NCBI GenBank assembly: GCA_020048645.1
Contig: JAIFMG010000006.1
Location: 1 to 36,928, forward strand
Source: Bacteroidota bacterium
Lineage (GTDB): Bacteria > Bacteroidota > Bacteroidia > Bacteroidales > UBA6013
Direction: 5' to 3'
DNA length: 36,928 bases
Position numbers and translations under genes: made by a program. How positions within the stretch are numbered: the stretch's first letter is position 1; each line of letters starts with the position of its first letter. Positions 1 to 9,080 of the stretch are shown in pieces. The notes beneath the pieces are model-generated. The model saw only the letters and a program-made list of their open reading frames with translations, searched no databases and had not been told where the DNA came from.

Positions 1-768
1 GCGCCGCCCCAAGGCGGCCCAGGGCGGCCCGGAGGACGCCCGAAATGGGCCCGGAGGGCCCGGAAAAAATTCCGAATGCGGGAAGGATGGGGCACAATCA
101 AGCCCCCGCGCCAGCCGGACGGGCACGTCCGGGCACTCTAGGGCCTGGTGGGAGTCTTATCCCGCGAGGCTGTCCTTGCGCAAAGAGAGTAGAGAAGGGA
201 TTTGGCAAGGCCGGGCTCGGTTGCTTTGGGGGAAAGAAAGAGAGTCGGGCTGTAAGACCGGGGCGCGAGGGGGCTGCGTTGGTCCACGTTGGCGGAAGGA
301 TTCGGCTGGATGCCTTTGCAAGGCGCCCAGGGGGCAGTTTGATGCGGGAGAAATGCGCACGGCTGGCTTGCGATGGGAATCCCTCCTTGCAGAAAGGAGG
401 CCTTGCCATAGGGCCTCGCCAATAGAAGGTCCTGTTGGTTGTGGACGTCCCTTGGTCATGGGATTTGCGCCGTCGCCTTTCGGGGAAAGGAAAAGCCACA
501 TGCTGGCGGTCCGTTGCTTGCTGGCAAAGTGGAAGTATCGCGCGGGTTGGATCGGATAGTGCTGTTGGGGCGATCCGGTTGGGGGAGGAATCCTCGCGGG
601 TGGCTGGAGCGGCAGCCTTGCCGGATGGCCGGACGGATCCGGCGCGGCTTGCTTGAACCAAGGGCTATGGGCTTGAGCCGCGCGGGGGGGCGTGGAAAGG
701 GCCTGCCGCTTGGGCGGCCGGGGCACTGGTGGATAGAGGCTTGCTGTGGGGCGTGGCTTTCGACAAGG
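1..768. other. Long stretch without a supported gene
   Basis: This stretch lies 3' of the first minus-strand gene. Several open frames exist on both strands, but their translations are low-complexity, show no domain and lack the G/C-third-position pattern of the real genes here, so none is called. The plus strand is visibly rich in G and purines. A short hairpin, CCTCCTT-loop-AAGGAGG, sits near 382-400 without a U-tract. A gene running off the left edge cannot be excluded, but I see no evidence for one. Confidence 0.5.
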
Positions 769-3168
769 TCAACCTTGGGGCTTCAGGCGGCGCAGTTCTT
801 CCTCGAGCTCGAGGATCCTGGCGTTGAGCTTTTCGAGCTTTTCGGTTGACTTTTCCTTGTACTTGGTGATGATGGCCAGCTGCTGCTGCTGGATCTTTTT
901 GATCTTCTCGGTCTCGGCTGTCTTGAGCTGCTCGATTTCGGCGAGCTTCTCTTGGTATTGCTCCTCGAGCCCCTTGATGATTTCCTTTTGCTCTATGTCT
1001 TTGCTGGCCAATGCCTTTCGGGTCTTCTCGATTTCGGCGATCTGCTCTTTGAGGCGTCCTTCCTGGACCTGCATCTGCTTGGTCTTGAAGCGGGAGTCGC
1101 TGAGCAGTTCGTGCATTTCGGTTTCCTGCCGCTTGATTTCGGTGATGTCGGTGGCGATGTTGATGATCTTGTAGGGCTCGGAATCCTTGTTGAGGATGGG
1201 CGAGTAGGTCTCGGAGAGCCAGCACTCTTTGCCGTCGATTTGAAAGGCGGTCATCTCCTTGCGGCTGATTCCGGCCATGAGGTTTTGCCAGAAGCGGTCG
1301 TAGTTCGCGTTCTGGGTGTTGGCGCCGACTTTCTCGTAGAGCTGCTTGTGGGTCATGCCGATGACCTCGTTGCGCTCGAGTCGGAGGAAGTCGAGGAAGT
1401 AGGCGTTGATGTCGAGGATTTTTCCTTGGAGGTCGAACTCGAGGACCAGGGCGCTGGATTGCATGGCCTTGAGGACGCCTTGCATCTCGTACTCCTTTTC
1501 CTCCATCTCGATCTGTGCGTTGAGGATTTCCTTGAGCTTTGCCTCGTTCTGCTTGTTGAGGCGCTGGATGATCTTCTGCTGCTGGCGGTCCTTCTTGTCG
1601 AGGGCTTCCTGGGTGGCCTGGAGCTCCTCGAGGTTCTGGCGCATCTCCTCTTCCTGGGCGGCCATTTCCTCGGCGTTGTCCTGTGCCTGGGCCAGAAGTT
1701 GCGCGGTCTGGGCGTTGATTCGGACTGTCGCGAGGGTTGAGGCGATGCTTTCGCCGATTTTTTCGACGAAGGCGACCTGGTAGGGCAGGAAGGGGTTGAA
1801 TGAGGCTATCTCGATGACTCCGAAGGCCTCCTTGTTGACGGCCAGGGGGACGATGAGCAGGTTGGTGGGCGAGCTTTCGCCGAGGCCGGATGTGATGGAC
1901 AGGTACCCTTGGGGGATCTCGGTCATGTGGATGGTCTGGTTCTCGCGCAGGCACCGGCCGATGAGGCCCTCGTCGATGCGCAAGACGCGCTTCTCGCTCC
2001 GGCGCCTGTCGTAGGCGAATGCGGAGACCAGCTCGAGGGTGGGCTCTTCGAGCTCGGCGTCGTTGTTGATGATGAACAGGCCACCTTGGTTGGCCTGGAG
2101 GTACTTGACCATGTTGACGTTGATGTTGTCGGCCAGGCGCCGGATGTTGTCGTTGTCTTTCCGGAGGATCTCGCCGAACTTGGCGAGTCCTTCGGTGGTC
2201 CAGTTTCGGGCGATGTCCTCCTGGATTCGCTTCTGCTCCTGCTCGCGGGCGGCGCGCAGGCTCTCCTTGAGCTCGACGATGAAGCGTCCGAGCTCGTCGT
2301 GCTTGCTGATTGGGGTGATCGGGATCTGCAACTGCCCTTGGGCGAGCAGCTCCAGGGCCTCGGCCTTCTGGCTGACTTGCCGGCCGATGGTGTTGAGGGC
2401 GCTGGCGAGCCTTCCGATCTCATCGTCGGCGGGGTCCGCGAAAAGGTGGTCGAACTTGCCCAGGGCCATGGCCTCGAGGCTGTCTCGGATCTGGGTCATG
2501 GGCCTGACGATGCGCTGGCTGACCAGGCGCTGGGCCACGAGGATGGCCACCCAGGAGAGTGAGACGAGCACGAGCACGGCCCACCAGAACCGGGTGGAGC
2601 TCCGGGCGAGTTCCTGCCAGGCCAGGTGGTCGGACTCGTCGAGGATCTGGCGCAACTGGTCGATCCTTTGCCGGACCAGCCCGTGCTTCAGGTTGAACTG
2701 GGCGCTGGAGAGCAGCTCGGTGGCCAGGGTGAAGGAGGCGTCGCGCTTGACGGTGCTGATGGCGCTCTGCTCGAGGTTGCGCAGGTCGCGCGACTGGAAC
2801 TCGGCCTCGCGGAGGAGCTGGAGGGCTTCGGGGGTGAAGCCGGCGGACTTGGCCATGTCGGCCAGGGGGACGAAGGTTCCGTCGGGGCGGGACTTCTTTC
2901 CGGTGAAGACGTCGTAGAGCTGCCGGTACCGGTTTTCGTAGAGGGTGTCGGCGGTGTGGCAGAACTGGCGGGCGTTGTGGACCAGGGCCTCGTTGGTGAA
3001 CTCCATCTCGGCGACGATGGCCTGGCGCTGTGCCGCCTGGCTGGCATGCTTGCGCGAGCCTTCGGAGGCGTGGTAGAGGAGATAGACCAGCAGCAGCAGC
3101 AGGCAGAGCATGGCGGCCCCTGCCAGGTTGACGAAGAGGTTGGTCTTGCCGATCGAGTAGCTTTTCAT
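769..3168 (-). CDS. Membrane HAMP-GAF-PAS coiled-coil sensor protein without a kinase domain
   Basis: The protein has 799 residues. Visible order: TM helix about 12-32, a periplasmic-type helical sensor region, a second TM about 194-213, HAMP about 215-270 (with the PMTQIRDSLEAMALGKFDH linker pattern), GAF about 325-485, a coiled coil 490-565 containing AEEMAAQEEEMRQNLEELQA, PAS about 566-680, and a long Lys/Glu-rich coiled coil to the end. There is no histidine-kinase H-box, N-box or G-box, no GGDEF or phosphatase domain, and no clear chemoreceptor hairpin tip. It is probably a signal-input protein acting through an unlinked partner. It is the last gene of a three-gene minus-strand operon, 47 bp behind a small gene, and is paralogous to the first gene. 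The domain calls are firm; the signal and output are unknown. Confidence 0.85.
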   Translation of the reverse strand: MKSYSIGKTNLFVNLAGAAMLCLLLLLVYLLYHASEGSRKHASQAAQRQAIVAEMEFTNEALVHNARQFCHTADTLYENRYRQLYDVFTGKKSRPDGTFVPLADMAKSAGFTPEALQLLREAEFQSRDLRNLEQSAISTVKRDASFTLATELLSSAQFNLKHGLVRQRIDQLRQILDESDHLAWQELARSSTRFWWAVLVLVSLSWVAILVAQRLVSQRIVRPMTQIRDSLEAMALGKFDHLFADPADDEIGRLASALNTIGRQVSQKAEALELLAQGQLQIPITPISKHDELGRFIVELKESLRAAREQEQKRIQEDIARNWTTEGLAKFGEILRKDNDNIRRLADNINVNMVKYLQANQGGLFIINNDAELEEPTLELVSAFAYDRRRSEKRVLRIDEGLIGRCLRENQTIHMTEIPQGYLSITSGLGESSPTNLLIVPLAVNKEAFGVIEIASFNPFLPYQVAFVEKIGESIASTLATVRINAQTAQLLAQAQDNAEEMAAQEEEMRQNLEELQATQEALDKKDRQQQKIIQRLNKQNEAKLKEILNAQIEMEEKEYEMQGVLKAMQSSALVLEFDLQGKILDINAYFLDFLRLERNEVIGMTHKQLYEKVGANTQNANYDRFWQNLMAGISRKEMTAFQIDGKECWLSETYSPILNKDSEPYKIINIATDITEIKRQETEMHELLSDSRFKTKQMQVQEGRLKEQIAEIEKTRKALASKDIEQKEIIKGLEEQYQEKLAEIEQLKTAETEKIKKIQQQQLAIITKYKEKSTEKLEKLNARILELEEELRRLKPQG

Positions 3169-3215
3169 GAGGCGGTTTCGTTGGGTGGCGATTCCCGAGC
3201 CTTGCGGAGCCCGGC

Positions 3216-3575
3216 CTAAAGGTTTTCGATTTCGGCCTGAAGGTTGTGTTCGAGCTTTTCAAGCATCATGCTGAGCCTCTTGATGTCGATCTGGGCCTTT
3301 TGGCAAAGCCTCTTGGCGGATTCGGACTGGCTGGCCCGGAGCAAACGATGGGCCTGGTCGAGCCTGAGGCCGAACTCCTCATGGGCGCGGGCCAGGTCGT
3401 GGATGCCGGGCAGGTGTCCCCAGTTCTTGAGGCCCTGGGTGTTGAGCCACTGCTCGAGCATCGGGGACAGGAAGACGGGGTGCGGGTCTGGGGCGGGAAG
3501 CTCCATGAGCTCGGCGCGGAGGGCCAGCAGGGCCTCTCGCAACTGGTGCTTGATGAAGAAGAAGTCGGGTCGCAT
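3216..3575 (-). CDS. Small helical protein between two sensor paralogues
   Basis: The protein has 119 residues starting MRPDFFFIKHQLREALL. An upstream in-frame ATG at 3629 would overlap the preceding gene and add a Pro/Arg-rich tail, so 3575 is preferred; it lies 13 bp after the stop of the upstream sensor gene. The protein is predicted mostly helical, with a conserved-looking HLPGIHDLARAHEEFGLRLD segment and a C-terminal amphipathic helix (MMLEKLEHNLQAEIENL). It has no signal peptide, TM segment or domain I recognise. Its place inside an operon of two membrane sensors without output domains makes an adaptor or partner role plausible, but this is only inferred from position. Confidence 0.7.
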   Translation of the reverse strand: MRPDFFFIKHQLREALLALRAELMELPAPDPHPVFLSPMLEQWLNTQGLKNWGHLPGIHDLARAHEEFGLRLDQAHRLLRASQSESAKRLCQKAQIDIKRLSMMLEKLEHNLQAEIENL

Positions 3576-3588
3576 GGTGGGGCGTGGG

Positions 3589-5895
3589 TCAGATGTTGGG
3601 CATTCCTCCGAGCGTGTCCTCCCTTTCAACGGGGGGCCTTGGCGGCAAGTGGACTTCGAGGGCGGGGCGGGCCTTCTCCGCGGCCTGCTCCAGGTGGCTG
3701 ACCCGTTGCTCCCAGGCCAGGTGCATGCGCTCGACCTCGTCCTGGTAGAGCTGGCGCGACTGCCGCATCTGCTCGATCTGGAGGGTCGTGGAGGCCTTGG
3801 ACTTGTGGACGCTGAAGGCCAGGTAGAGGATCTTGGAGGCGCTTCCGTCGGGTTTCCGGACCACGGTGAAGGTGGAGAGCAGCCAGGAGGTTTCGGACTT
3901 GCCCTGGCAGAGGATCTCGCCCTCGTAGTGCCGCCCGCCGTTGGACAGGCGCTCCCAGACCTGCGAGAACCAGAGCTGGTCGTCGTCGCGGATGAACATG
4001 AAGATGGGCTGGCCCTCCACCTCGCGGGAGGTGTAGCCCAGGGCCTCCAGGAAGCGCGAGTTGGCGTAGAGCAGCCGGCCTTCGCGGTCGAAGTCGGCCC
4101 GTATCATCGTATGGTTGACCGAGTTGACGAAGGAGGAAGCCTCGGCCTCCTTGCGGGCGGCCTCGTCTTGGGTGGCCTGGAGCATCTCCAGGTTCTGGCG
4201 CATCTCCTCCTCCTGGGCGGCCATTTCCTCGGCGCTGTCCTGGGCCTGGGAGAGCAGGCGGGCCGTGCGCTTGTTGATCTTGACGGCCGACAGGGTCGAG
4301 GCGATGCTCTCGCCGACCTTCTCGACGAACTGGATCTGGAAGGGGAGCATCTCGGCGAACGAGGCCAGCTCGATGACGCCGAAGACGTCCTGGTTGATCT
4401 TCAGGGGGACCACCAGCAGGAACTTGGGCGGGGCCTCGCCAAGGCCGGAGGTGATGCTGATGTATCCCTCGGGCAGCTCCTTCATGAAGATGGTCTCGCT
4501 CTCGCCGATGCAGCGCCCGACGACTCCCTCGTCGAGCTCGATGCGCTTCTGGCTGGCCTTGCGGCGGCCGTAGGCGTAGCTGGCCATGAGCTCCACGTGC
4601 CTGTCCTCGGGGTCGTTGTCGTTGATCAGGAAGAGGCCTCCCTGGTTGGCGCCCAGGTACTCGACCATGTTCTTGACCACCACGTAGGAAAGCTCGACCA
4701 GGTCGTCGTCGTTCTTGCGGAGGATCTCGGCGAACATGGCCAGGCCGCGGGTGGCCCAGTTGCGCTGGTCTTCCTCGAACTGCTGCTGCTCGCGCTCCTT
4801 GGCCACCTGGTAGAGGCCGTCGCGCATCTCGTCGAGGGCCTTGCCCAGGGCTCCCTGGCTGTCGAAGGCGGTGATGGTGGTCTCGAAGTCGCCCTTGCCG
4901 ACGTCGCGGGCGAAGTCGCGGGTCTTGCGGAGCTGCTCGGTGAGCTGGTTGACCAGGGTGGCGATGTGGCTGATCTCGTCGTGCGAGCCGTAGGAGAGCG
5001 GCTCGGGCAGGTTGCCCAGGGCCAGCTCCTCCATGTGGAGCTGCACCCGCTTGATGGGGTCCACGATGCTCTTGGCCAGGACCACCGCGATGAAGACCGA
5101 GAAGAAGAAGCCCAGGGCGACCAGCACCACCGTCAGCAGCAGGGCTCCCTGGCTGAGCAGGGCCAGGCCGCGGGAGGCCTCCCGGGCCTTGGCCTCCAGC
5201 ATGGCCTGCACCAAGGCGATGGCGTCGTGCAGCATGGCGGCCTCCTGGCCATGCTGCCGCAGCAGCGGCAGGACGGCCCCGCTGGGAACCTCGGCGGGAG
5301 GCGCCTGCGGGTCTGGGGCGAAGAAGGGGTCGTCGAAAAGGTCGAAGAAGTCGCTCGTGAGGCTGTCGGTGGCGGCGGGCGCCGCGGACAGGCTGTCGGC
5401 CGCCTGCTGCTCCGGGGCGGCGGGCGCGGGCGCCGACTGGCCCTCCAAGGCCCGGCGCACGTCCTCGCTCAGGCGGAAGGAAAGGTCGCTCAGCGTGTTG
5501 GTGTGCGAGGAGCGCAGCTTGCCCACCAGCTCGGAAAGGGAGCGCTGCAACTGCGGGCTCTCCTCGGCCCAGGTGGGATCCTGGCCGTCGATCTCGCACT
5601 GGTCGAGGCTGGTGTGCAGCAAGGCGGAGTTCTGGACCCGCTGCTCCCAGAGCAGGTCGAGCTCCGCGGTGGACTCGGCCATGTAAAGGCGAGCCACCAG
5701 CAGCTCGTCCTTGGCCAGGTACAGCCTGGCCTTTTCGAGGTCCTCCAGAACGCGGTGGGTCTGCTCGGCTACCACTTCGCCATGCCGCAAGGAGTTCAGC
5801 AGCACGTACTGCCGGATGCCCAAGAGCAGCAGGATCAGCACCACGACGATGAAACCGGTCAGGAGCTTGCTTTGGATGTTGAGTCGTTTGAACAT
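3589..5895 (-). CDS. Membrane HAMP-GAF-PAS sensor protein, first gene of operon
   Basis: The protein has 768 residues starting MFKRLNIQSKLLTGF. A longer frame to 5973 would run into the predicted promoter, so it is rejected. Visible order: TM about 12-28, a long extracytoplasmic region containing an Ala/Pro-rich, Asp/Phe-rich stretch (about 150-205), TM about 250-272, HAMP about 273-329, GAF about 380-543, a coiled coil with AEEMAAQEEEMRQNLEMLQA, then PAS about 590-700 and a short helical tail. The GAF and coiled-coil regions closely match the paralogue at 769-3168 (shared GYxSITSGLGE, GVIExASF, EKxGESIASTL). It also lacks a kinase or other output domain. The extracytoplasmic domains differ strongly between the two, suggesting different signals feeding a common cytoplasmic pathway. 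Confidence 0.85.
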   Translation of the reverse strand: MFKRLNIQSKLLTGFIVVVLILLLLGIRQYVLLNSLRHGEVVAEQTHRVLEDLEKARLYLAKDELLVARLYMAESTAELDLLWEQRVQNSALLHTSLDQCEIDGQDPTWAEESPQLQRSLSELVGKLRSSHTNTLSDLSFRLSEDVRRALEGQSAPAPAAPEQQAADSLSAAPAATDSLTSDFFDLFDDPFFAPDPQAPPAEVPSGAVLPLLRQHGQEAAMLHDAIALVQAMLEAKAREASRGLALLSQGALLLTVVLVALGFFFSVFIAVVLAKSIVDPIKRVQLHMEELALGNLPEPLSYGSHDEISHIATLVNQLTEQLRKTRDFARDVGKGDFETTITAFDSQGALGKALDEMRDGLYQVAKEREQQQFEEDQRNWATRGLAMFAEILRKNDDDLVELSYVVVKNMVEYLGANQGGLFLINDNDPEDRHVELMASYAYGRRKASQKRIELDEGVVGRCIGESETIFMKELPEGYISITSGLGEAPPKFLLVVPLKINQDVFGVIELASFAEMLPFQIQFVEKVGESIASTLSAVKINKRTARLLSQAQDSAEEMAAQEEEMRQNLEMLQATQDEAARKEAEASSFVNSVNHTMIRADFDREGRLLYANSRFLEALGYTSREVEGQPIFMFIRDDDQLWFSQVWERLSNGGRHYEGEILCQGKSETSWLLSTFTVVRKPDGSASKILYLAFSVHKSKASTTLQIEQMRQSRQLYQDEVERMHLAWEQRVSHLEQAAEKARPALEVHLPPRPPVEREDTLGGMPNI

Positions 5896-5970
5896 CGGGA
5901 ATCGGGTATCGTGAGCGGGGTGGGACGCCGGCCGCGGGCGCCTGGGAGGCGAGCCTGGGCCGGTCTGTTC

Positions 5971-5978
5971 CAAAAATA
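5971..5978 (-). promoter_or_regulatory. Predicted -7 box TATTTTTG of the sensor operon
   Basis: On the minus strand this reads TATTTTTG, an exact match to the Bacteroidota -7 consensus TAnnTTTG, about 75 bp before the chosen start at 5895. Directly upstream, CAAAGTCTT occurs twice with an 11-bp period (plus-strand 5978-5986 and 5989-5997). A clear -33 TTTG at the usual distance is not seen. Confidence 0.5.
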
Positions 5979-6171
5979 AGACTTTGCCAAGACTTTGGCC
6001 CCCCTGGCCGTCGAAATCTTCAGGACGGAAGAGCCAATAGGGCCTCTAAAGATAGCAAAAAAGCCTTTGACCTACCACGACGACCCTTCGCTTTGAGGGT
6101 CTCAAAGTGAAATTGGCATTGTGATTTCGTTAAATCGCCATGATTGCCCTTCTCCCTCTGGCGAGGGCAAA

Positions 6172-6179
6172 TATCTTTG
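6172..6179 (+). promoter_or_regulatory. Predicted -7 box TATCTTTG of the TonB receptor gene
   Basis: TATCTTTG matches TAnnTTTG exactly and ends 31 bp before the ATG at 6211, supporting that start over an upstream in-frame ATG at 6121. A weak inverted repeat (TGCCCTT ... GAGGGCA, about 6145-6169) sits just upstream and may be an interspersed repeat or operator. The rest of the divergent spacer 5896-6210 shows no gene. Confidence 0.5.
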
Positions 6180-6210
6180 GATGGCATTTTCACCCATACC
6201 CCACCGAACC

Positions 6211-8475
6211 ATGAAAAAAACCATCACTCCCTTCCTCCTCGCCCTTTGCCTGGGAGGCAGCGCCCAGGCCCAGGACGAGGACCTCTTCGAGATGAGCCTC
6301 GACGAGCTCATGCGCGTGGAGGTCTTCAGCGCGTCGCGGACCGGCTCGACCCAGTCGTCGAAGGCGCCTGCCACCATCGTGGTCATCACGCAGGAGCAGA
6401 TCCGCGAGCGCGGCTACACCTCCCTGCTCGACATCTTCCAGGACCTGCCCGAGGTGAAGGTGGACTTCGGCGTGGACCCCCGCTGGATGAACGACGTGAC
6501 CATCCGGGGCATCCGGGGCATGGAGAAGTTCGTCATCCTGCTCGACGGCGTGCGCATCTCCTCGCCCACCAACGACGCCGTGGCCGTCATGGAGAACTAC
6601 CCCGTCCACATGGCCAAGCAGGTCGAAGTGGTCTTCGGCCCGGCCTCTGCCCTCTATGGCGCCGACGCCTTCTCGGGGGTGGTCAACATCATCTCGCGGC
6701 GCGACGACTCGGAGCAGAGCCGCGGCGGGGCCATGGCCCTGGGCGGCGACAACGCCAGCGCCACCGGCAACTTCTGGCTGCAGCACCGGCTGGCCCCCCG
6801 CGCCAGCCTGCGCCTGTCCGGGCAGTTCTTCCGCGACGACCAGCCCCCGCTCGAAGAGCACTACCCCGAGTTCGACGGCCTGGAGCAGACCCTGCTGCTC
6901 AACCAGTTCAGCACCGTGCTCGGCCCGCAGAGCTCGCGGGCCAAGGTCGAGCCCTTCGTCGGCAGGGCCATCAGCGCCCACGCCCTCCACGCCGCCCTCG
7001 AGCTGGGAGACTTCAGCCTGTCCTACTTCGGCAACTCCAGCCGCACCCCCTCCACCCAGGCCGTCGATCCCAACAACGCCGTTTACAACCAGGCGGCCTT
7101 CTTCGGCCACGCCATCAACATGGGCAGCCTCGCGCACCAGAGGAGCTCCGACCGCCTCGCGCACAAGGCCATCCTCACCTTCAGCCGCTACGACCTCGAC
7201 CCCCGCTCCGTCTTCTGGAACGTCTGGACCGACATGGAGCCCGCCTACCTCTTCGCCTACGGCTGGATGGCCAAGGCCGAGGAGCTGGTGAGCTACACTC
7301 CCAGCCCGCGCTGGGAGCTGACGGCCGGCCTGACCTACGAGACCTTCGAGTCCATGCCCCGCACCAACGACATCGAGCAGCCCGTCATGTCGCCCGACGA
7401 CCCGGCCATCATCGTCAACACCATCACCCCGCTGACGCCCGAGGGCATCGACGCCGACCTGATCCGGGTCAACTACTCCAACTTCGGGGGCCTCGCGCAG
7501 GCCCGCTTCTCGCCCTCCGAGCGGGTGTCGCTGACCCTGGGCACGCGGCTCGACTCCGACACCCGCTTCGGGGCCACCCTCAACCCGCGGCTGGGCGTGG
7601 TCGTCACCCCCAACGACAGGCTCTCGCTCAAGGCCCTCTACGGCAGGGCCTTCCTCGCGCCGGCACCCCAGTACATGTACGACCGCTACGGCACCTTCTT
7701 CCCCTTCGAGGGGACCCTGGCCTCGGCCTTCTTCCAGATGCCCAACCCCGAGCTGGCCCCGCAGACCGTCAACACCCTCGAGCTCGACGGCAGCCTGCTG
7801 CTCAACCCGAAGCTCAGCGTGGCCCTCCAGGGCTACTTCTCGGACGTCCGCGGGCTGATCAGCTCGGTGGTCGAAAGCGACCGCGTGCAGGAGCTCTACC
7901 CCGACCACACCTACGAGGGCTTCCCCGTCTTCACCATCCAGATCTACGACAACCTCGGCGAGGCGCAAATCTACGGCCTGACCCTCCGCGCGCAGTACGC
8001 GGCAACCCTTTCGGCAAGGCAGAGCCTGAGCGCCTACCTCGCGGCCAGCTTCATCGGCGGCAGCATCGACATCGACGAGGGCGGCCCCCTGCCCGCGCGC
8101 GACCTGCCCGGCACCTCCACCCTGACCCTCAAGGCCGGCGCCACCTGGCGCGTCGGCAAGGCCAGCCTCTCGCCCCGCGTCATCTGGATGAGCGGCCAGC
8201 GGGCCATCAACGCCCTGGCCGTTCTGCCCGACGACCCCACCCGCTACCAGCAGCTCGACGGCTACGCGCTGGTCAACCTCTTCGCCGGCTACGACATCGG
8301 CAAGGGCGGCCAGGCCTTCGTCCGGGTCACCAACCTGCTCAACCAGAAGTACCACAACGTCAACCTCGGCGCCGCCCCGCTGGGCCTGGGCGGAAGCTCC
8401 GCCGCCGCCGAGTTCGCCGGAGGGATGCCCCAGTACCTGCTCCGGGCCAGCCTCGGCTTCCGCTTCGACTTCTGA
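6211..8475 (+). CDS. TonB-dependent outer-membrane receptor
   Basis: The protein has 754 residues. A signal peptide (MKKTITPFLLALCLGGSAQA) is followed by the MSLDELMRVEVFSAS segment typical of one branch of TonB-dependent receptors. The plug domain spans about 45-165 (KAPATIVVITQEQIRERG; LLDIFQDLPEVKV; IRGIRGMEKFVILLDGVR; EVVFGPASALYGADAFSGVV). A beta-barrel rich in aromatic-ended strands follows, ending in FRFDF, the C-terminal aromatic signature recognised by the BAM machinery. There is no N-terminal carboxypeptidase-like (CNA-B) domain, so it is not a classical SusC. The substrate (siderophore, cobalamin, other) cannot be told from the sequence or its neighbours. No SusD or ABC partner lies next to it. 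Confidence 0.9.
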   Translation: MKKTITPFLLALCLGGSAQAQDEDLFEMSLDELMRVEVFSASRTGSTQSSKAPATIVVITQEQIRERGYTSLLDIFQDLPEVKVDFGVDPRWMNDVTIRGIRGMEKFVILLDGVRISSPTNDAVAVMENYPVHMAKQVEVVFGPASALYGADAFSGVVNIISRRDDSEQSRGGAMALGGDNASATGNFWLQHRLAPRASLRLSGQFFRDDQPPLEEHYPEFDGLEQTLLLNQFSTVLGPQSSRAKVEPFVGRAISAHALHAALELGDFSLSYFGNSSRTPSTQAVDPNNAVYNQAAFFGHAINMGSLAHQRSSDRLAHKAILTFSRYDLDPRSVFWNVWTDMEPAYLFAYGWMAKAEELVSYTPSPRWELTAGLTYETFESMPRTNDIEQPVMSPDDPAIIVNTITPLTPEGIDADLIRVNYSNFGGLAQARFSPSERVSLTLGTRLDSDTRFGATLNPRLGVVVTPNDRLSLKALYGRAFLAPAPQYMYDRYGTFFPFEGTLASAFFQMPNPELAPQTVNTLELDGSLLLNPKLSVALQGYFSDVRGLISSVVESDRVQELYPDHTYEGFPVFTIQIYDNLGEAQIYGLTLRAQYAATLSARQSLSAYLAASFIGGSIDIDEGGPLPARDLPGTSTLTLKAGATWRVGKASLSPRVIWMSGQRAINALAVLPDDPTRYQQLDGYALVNLFAGYDIGKGGQAFVRVTNLLNQKYHNVNLGAAPLGLGGSSAAAEFAGGMPQYLLRASLGFRFDF

Positions 8476-8608
8476 TTCCCCGCGCCTTCTCCTTTTTCTT
8501 TTTTTGGGGGAGGATGCCTTCGCTGTCCGCCACCGGAAGGCCTTCCCTGGGCATCGGCCCGGGGGAGGCCTTCGCGCGCCCGGGCGCGGGCAAGCCCCGA
8601 AAAGTCGC

Positions 8609-8616
8609 TACCTTCG
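8609..8616 (+). promoter_or_regulatory. Candidate -7 box TACCTTCG
   Basis: TACCTTCG matches the TAnnTTTG consensus except for one base and lies 42 bp before the ATG at 8659. The same TATCTTCG/TACCTTCG variant also occurs upstream of dxs, which suggests a lineage-specific form. The spacer between the TonB receptor and this gene also holds a T-rich run near 8493-8510 that could end the upstream transcript. Confidence 0.35.
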
Positions 8617-8658
8617 CGGCGGGGCAAGTCCGCCCCACCGAAACCCAGCCCCGAGGCC

Positions 8659-9066
8659 ATGACGCTCAGCGTTACCGAACTGCTCACCCTCTCTTTCTGC
8701 ACCGACAACCGCATCCTGCGCCTGCTCTGGAACGACCGGCTGGCCGACCCCGTGCTCTCGCGGCACCCGAACGAGGAGCGGCTGGTGCTGCGCTATGTCG
8801 AGAAGCTCCGCCCCAGGCGGCTGCTGCTCTCGTACCTCGACTCGCCGCTGCTGCTGGAGGCCGCCGGGGCCGAGTGGGCCGGGCAGCAGCTCTACGGGCC
8901 CTACCTGCGCCTGGGCGCCCGCAGCATCGCCGTCGTGGTGTCCCGGCAGATGCTCGGCGTGGCCGCCGCGCAAATGGCCGCCAGCCTCGACGGCCCCGCC
9001 GAGCGCTTCACCATCCAGTTCTTCGAGAGCCCGACCCAGGCCGAGCTCTGGCTGCGCAAGCACTGA
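8659..9066 (+). CDS. SpoIIAA/STAS-like small cytoplasmic protein
   Basis: The protein has 135 residues, with no signal peptide or TM segment. The layout follows the SpoIIAA-like fold seen in many Bacteroidota orphans: an N-terminal strand with NRILRLLWNDRLADPVLS, a helix (EERLVLRYVEKL), a hydrophobic strand RRLLLSYLDSPLLL in place of the usual phospho-acceptor strand, a strand ARSIAVVVS, and a C-terminal FFESPTQAELWLRKH resembling the common F-x-s-x-x-x-A-x-x-W-L ending. A similar ending (FSDKDLAIQWLHEGH) is found in the gene at 31666-32088. No anti-sigma-factor partner lies next to it. The fold call is moderate; the function is unknown. Confidence 0.6.
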   Translation: MTLSVTELLTLSFCTDNRILRLLWNDRLADPVLSRHPNEERLVLRYVEKLRPRRLLLSYLDSPLLLEAAGAEWAGQQLYGPYLRLGARSIAVVVSRQMLGVAAAQMAASLDGPAERFTIQFFESPTQAELWLRKH

Positions 9067-9080
9067 GGCGCCGCGGCCGC

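Noticed and set aside
45-661. Open frames near the left edge as genes
   Set aside because: Overlapping frames on both strands, low complexity, no start context, no domain.
769-5895. Histidine kinases
   Set aside because: Neither protein has the H-box, N-box or G-box; both end in coiled coil or a helical tail after PAS.
3244-5979. 911-codon open frame antisense to the sensor operon
   Set aside because: Leu/Gly/Val-rich, no domain, and it overlaps genes with clear HAMP, GAF and PAS domains.
6140-6210. Riboswitch in front of the TonB receptor (for example cobalamin)
   Set aside because: Only a short imperfect inverted repeat is present and the leader after the predicted -7 box is too short for a known riboswitch.
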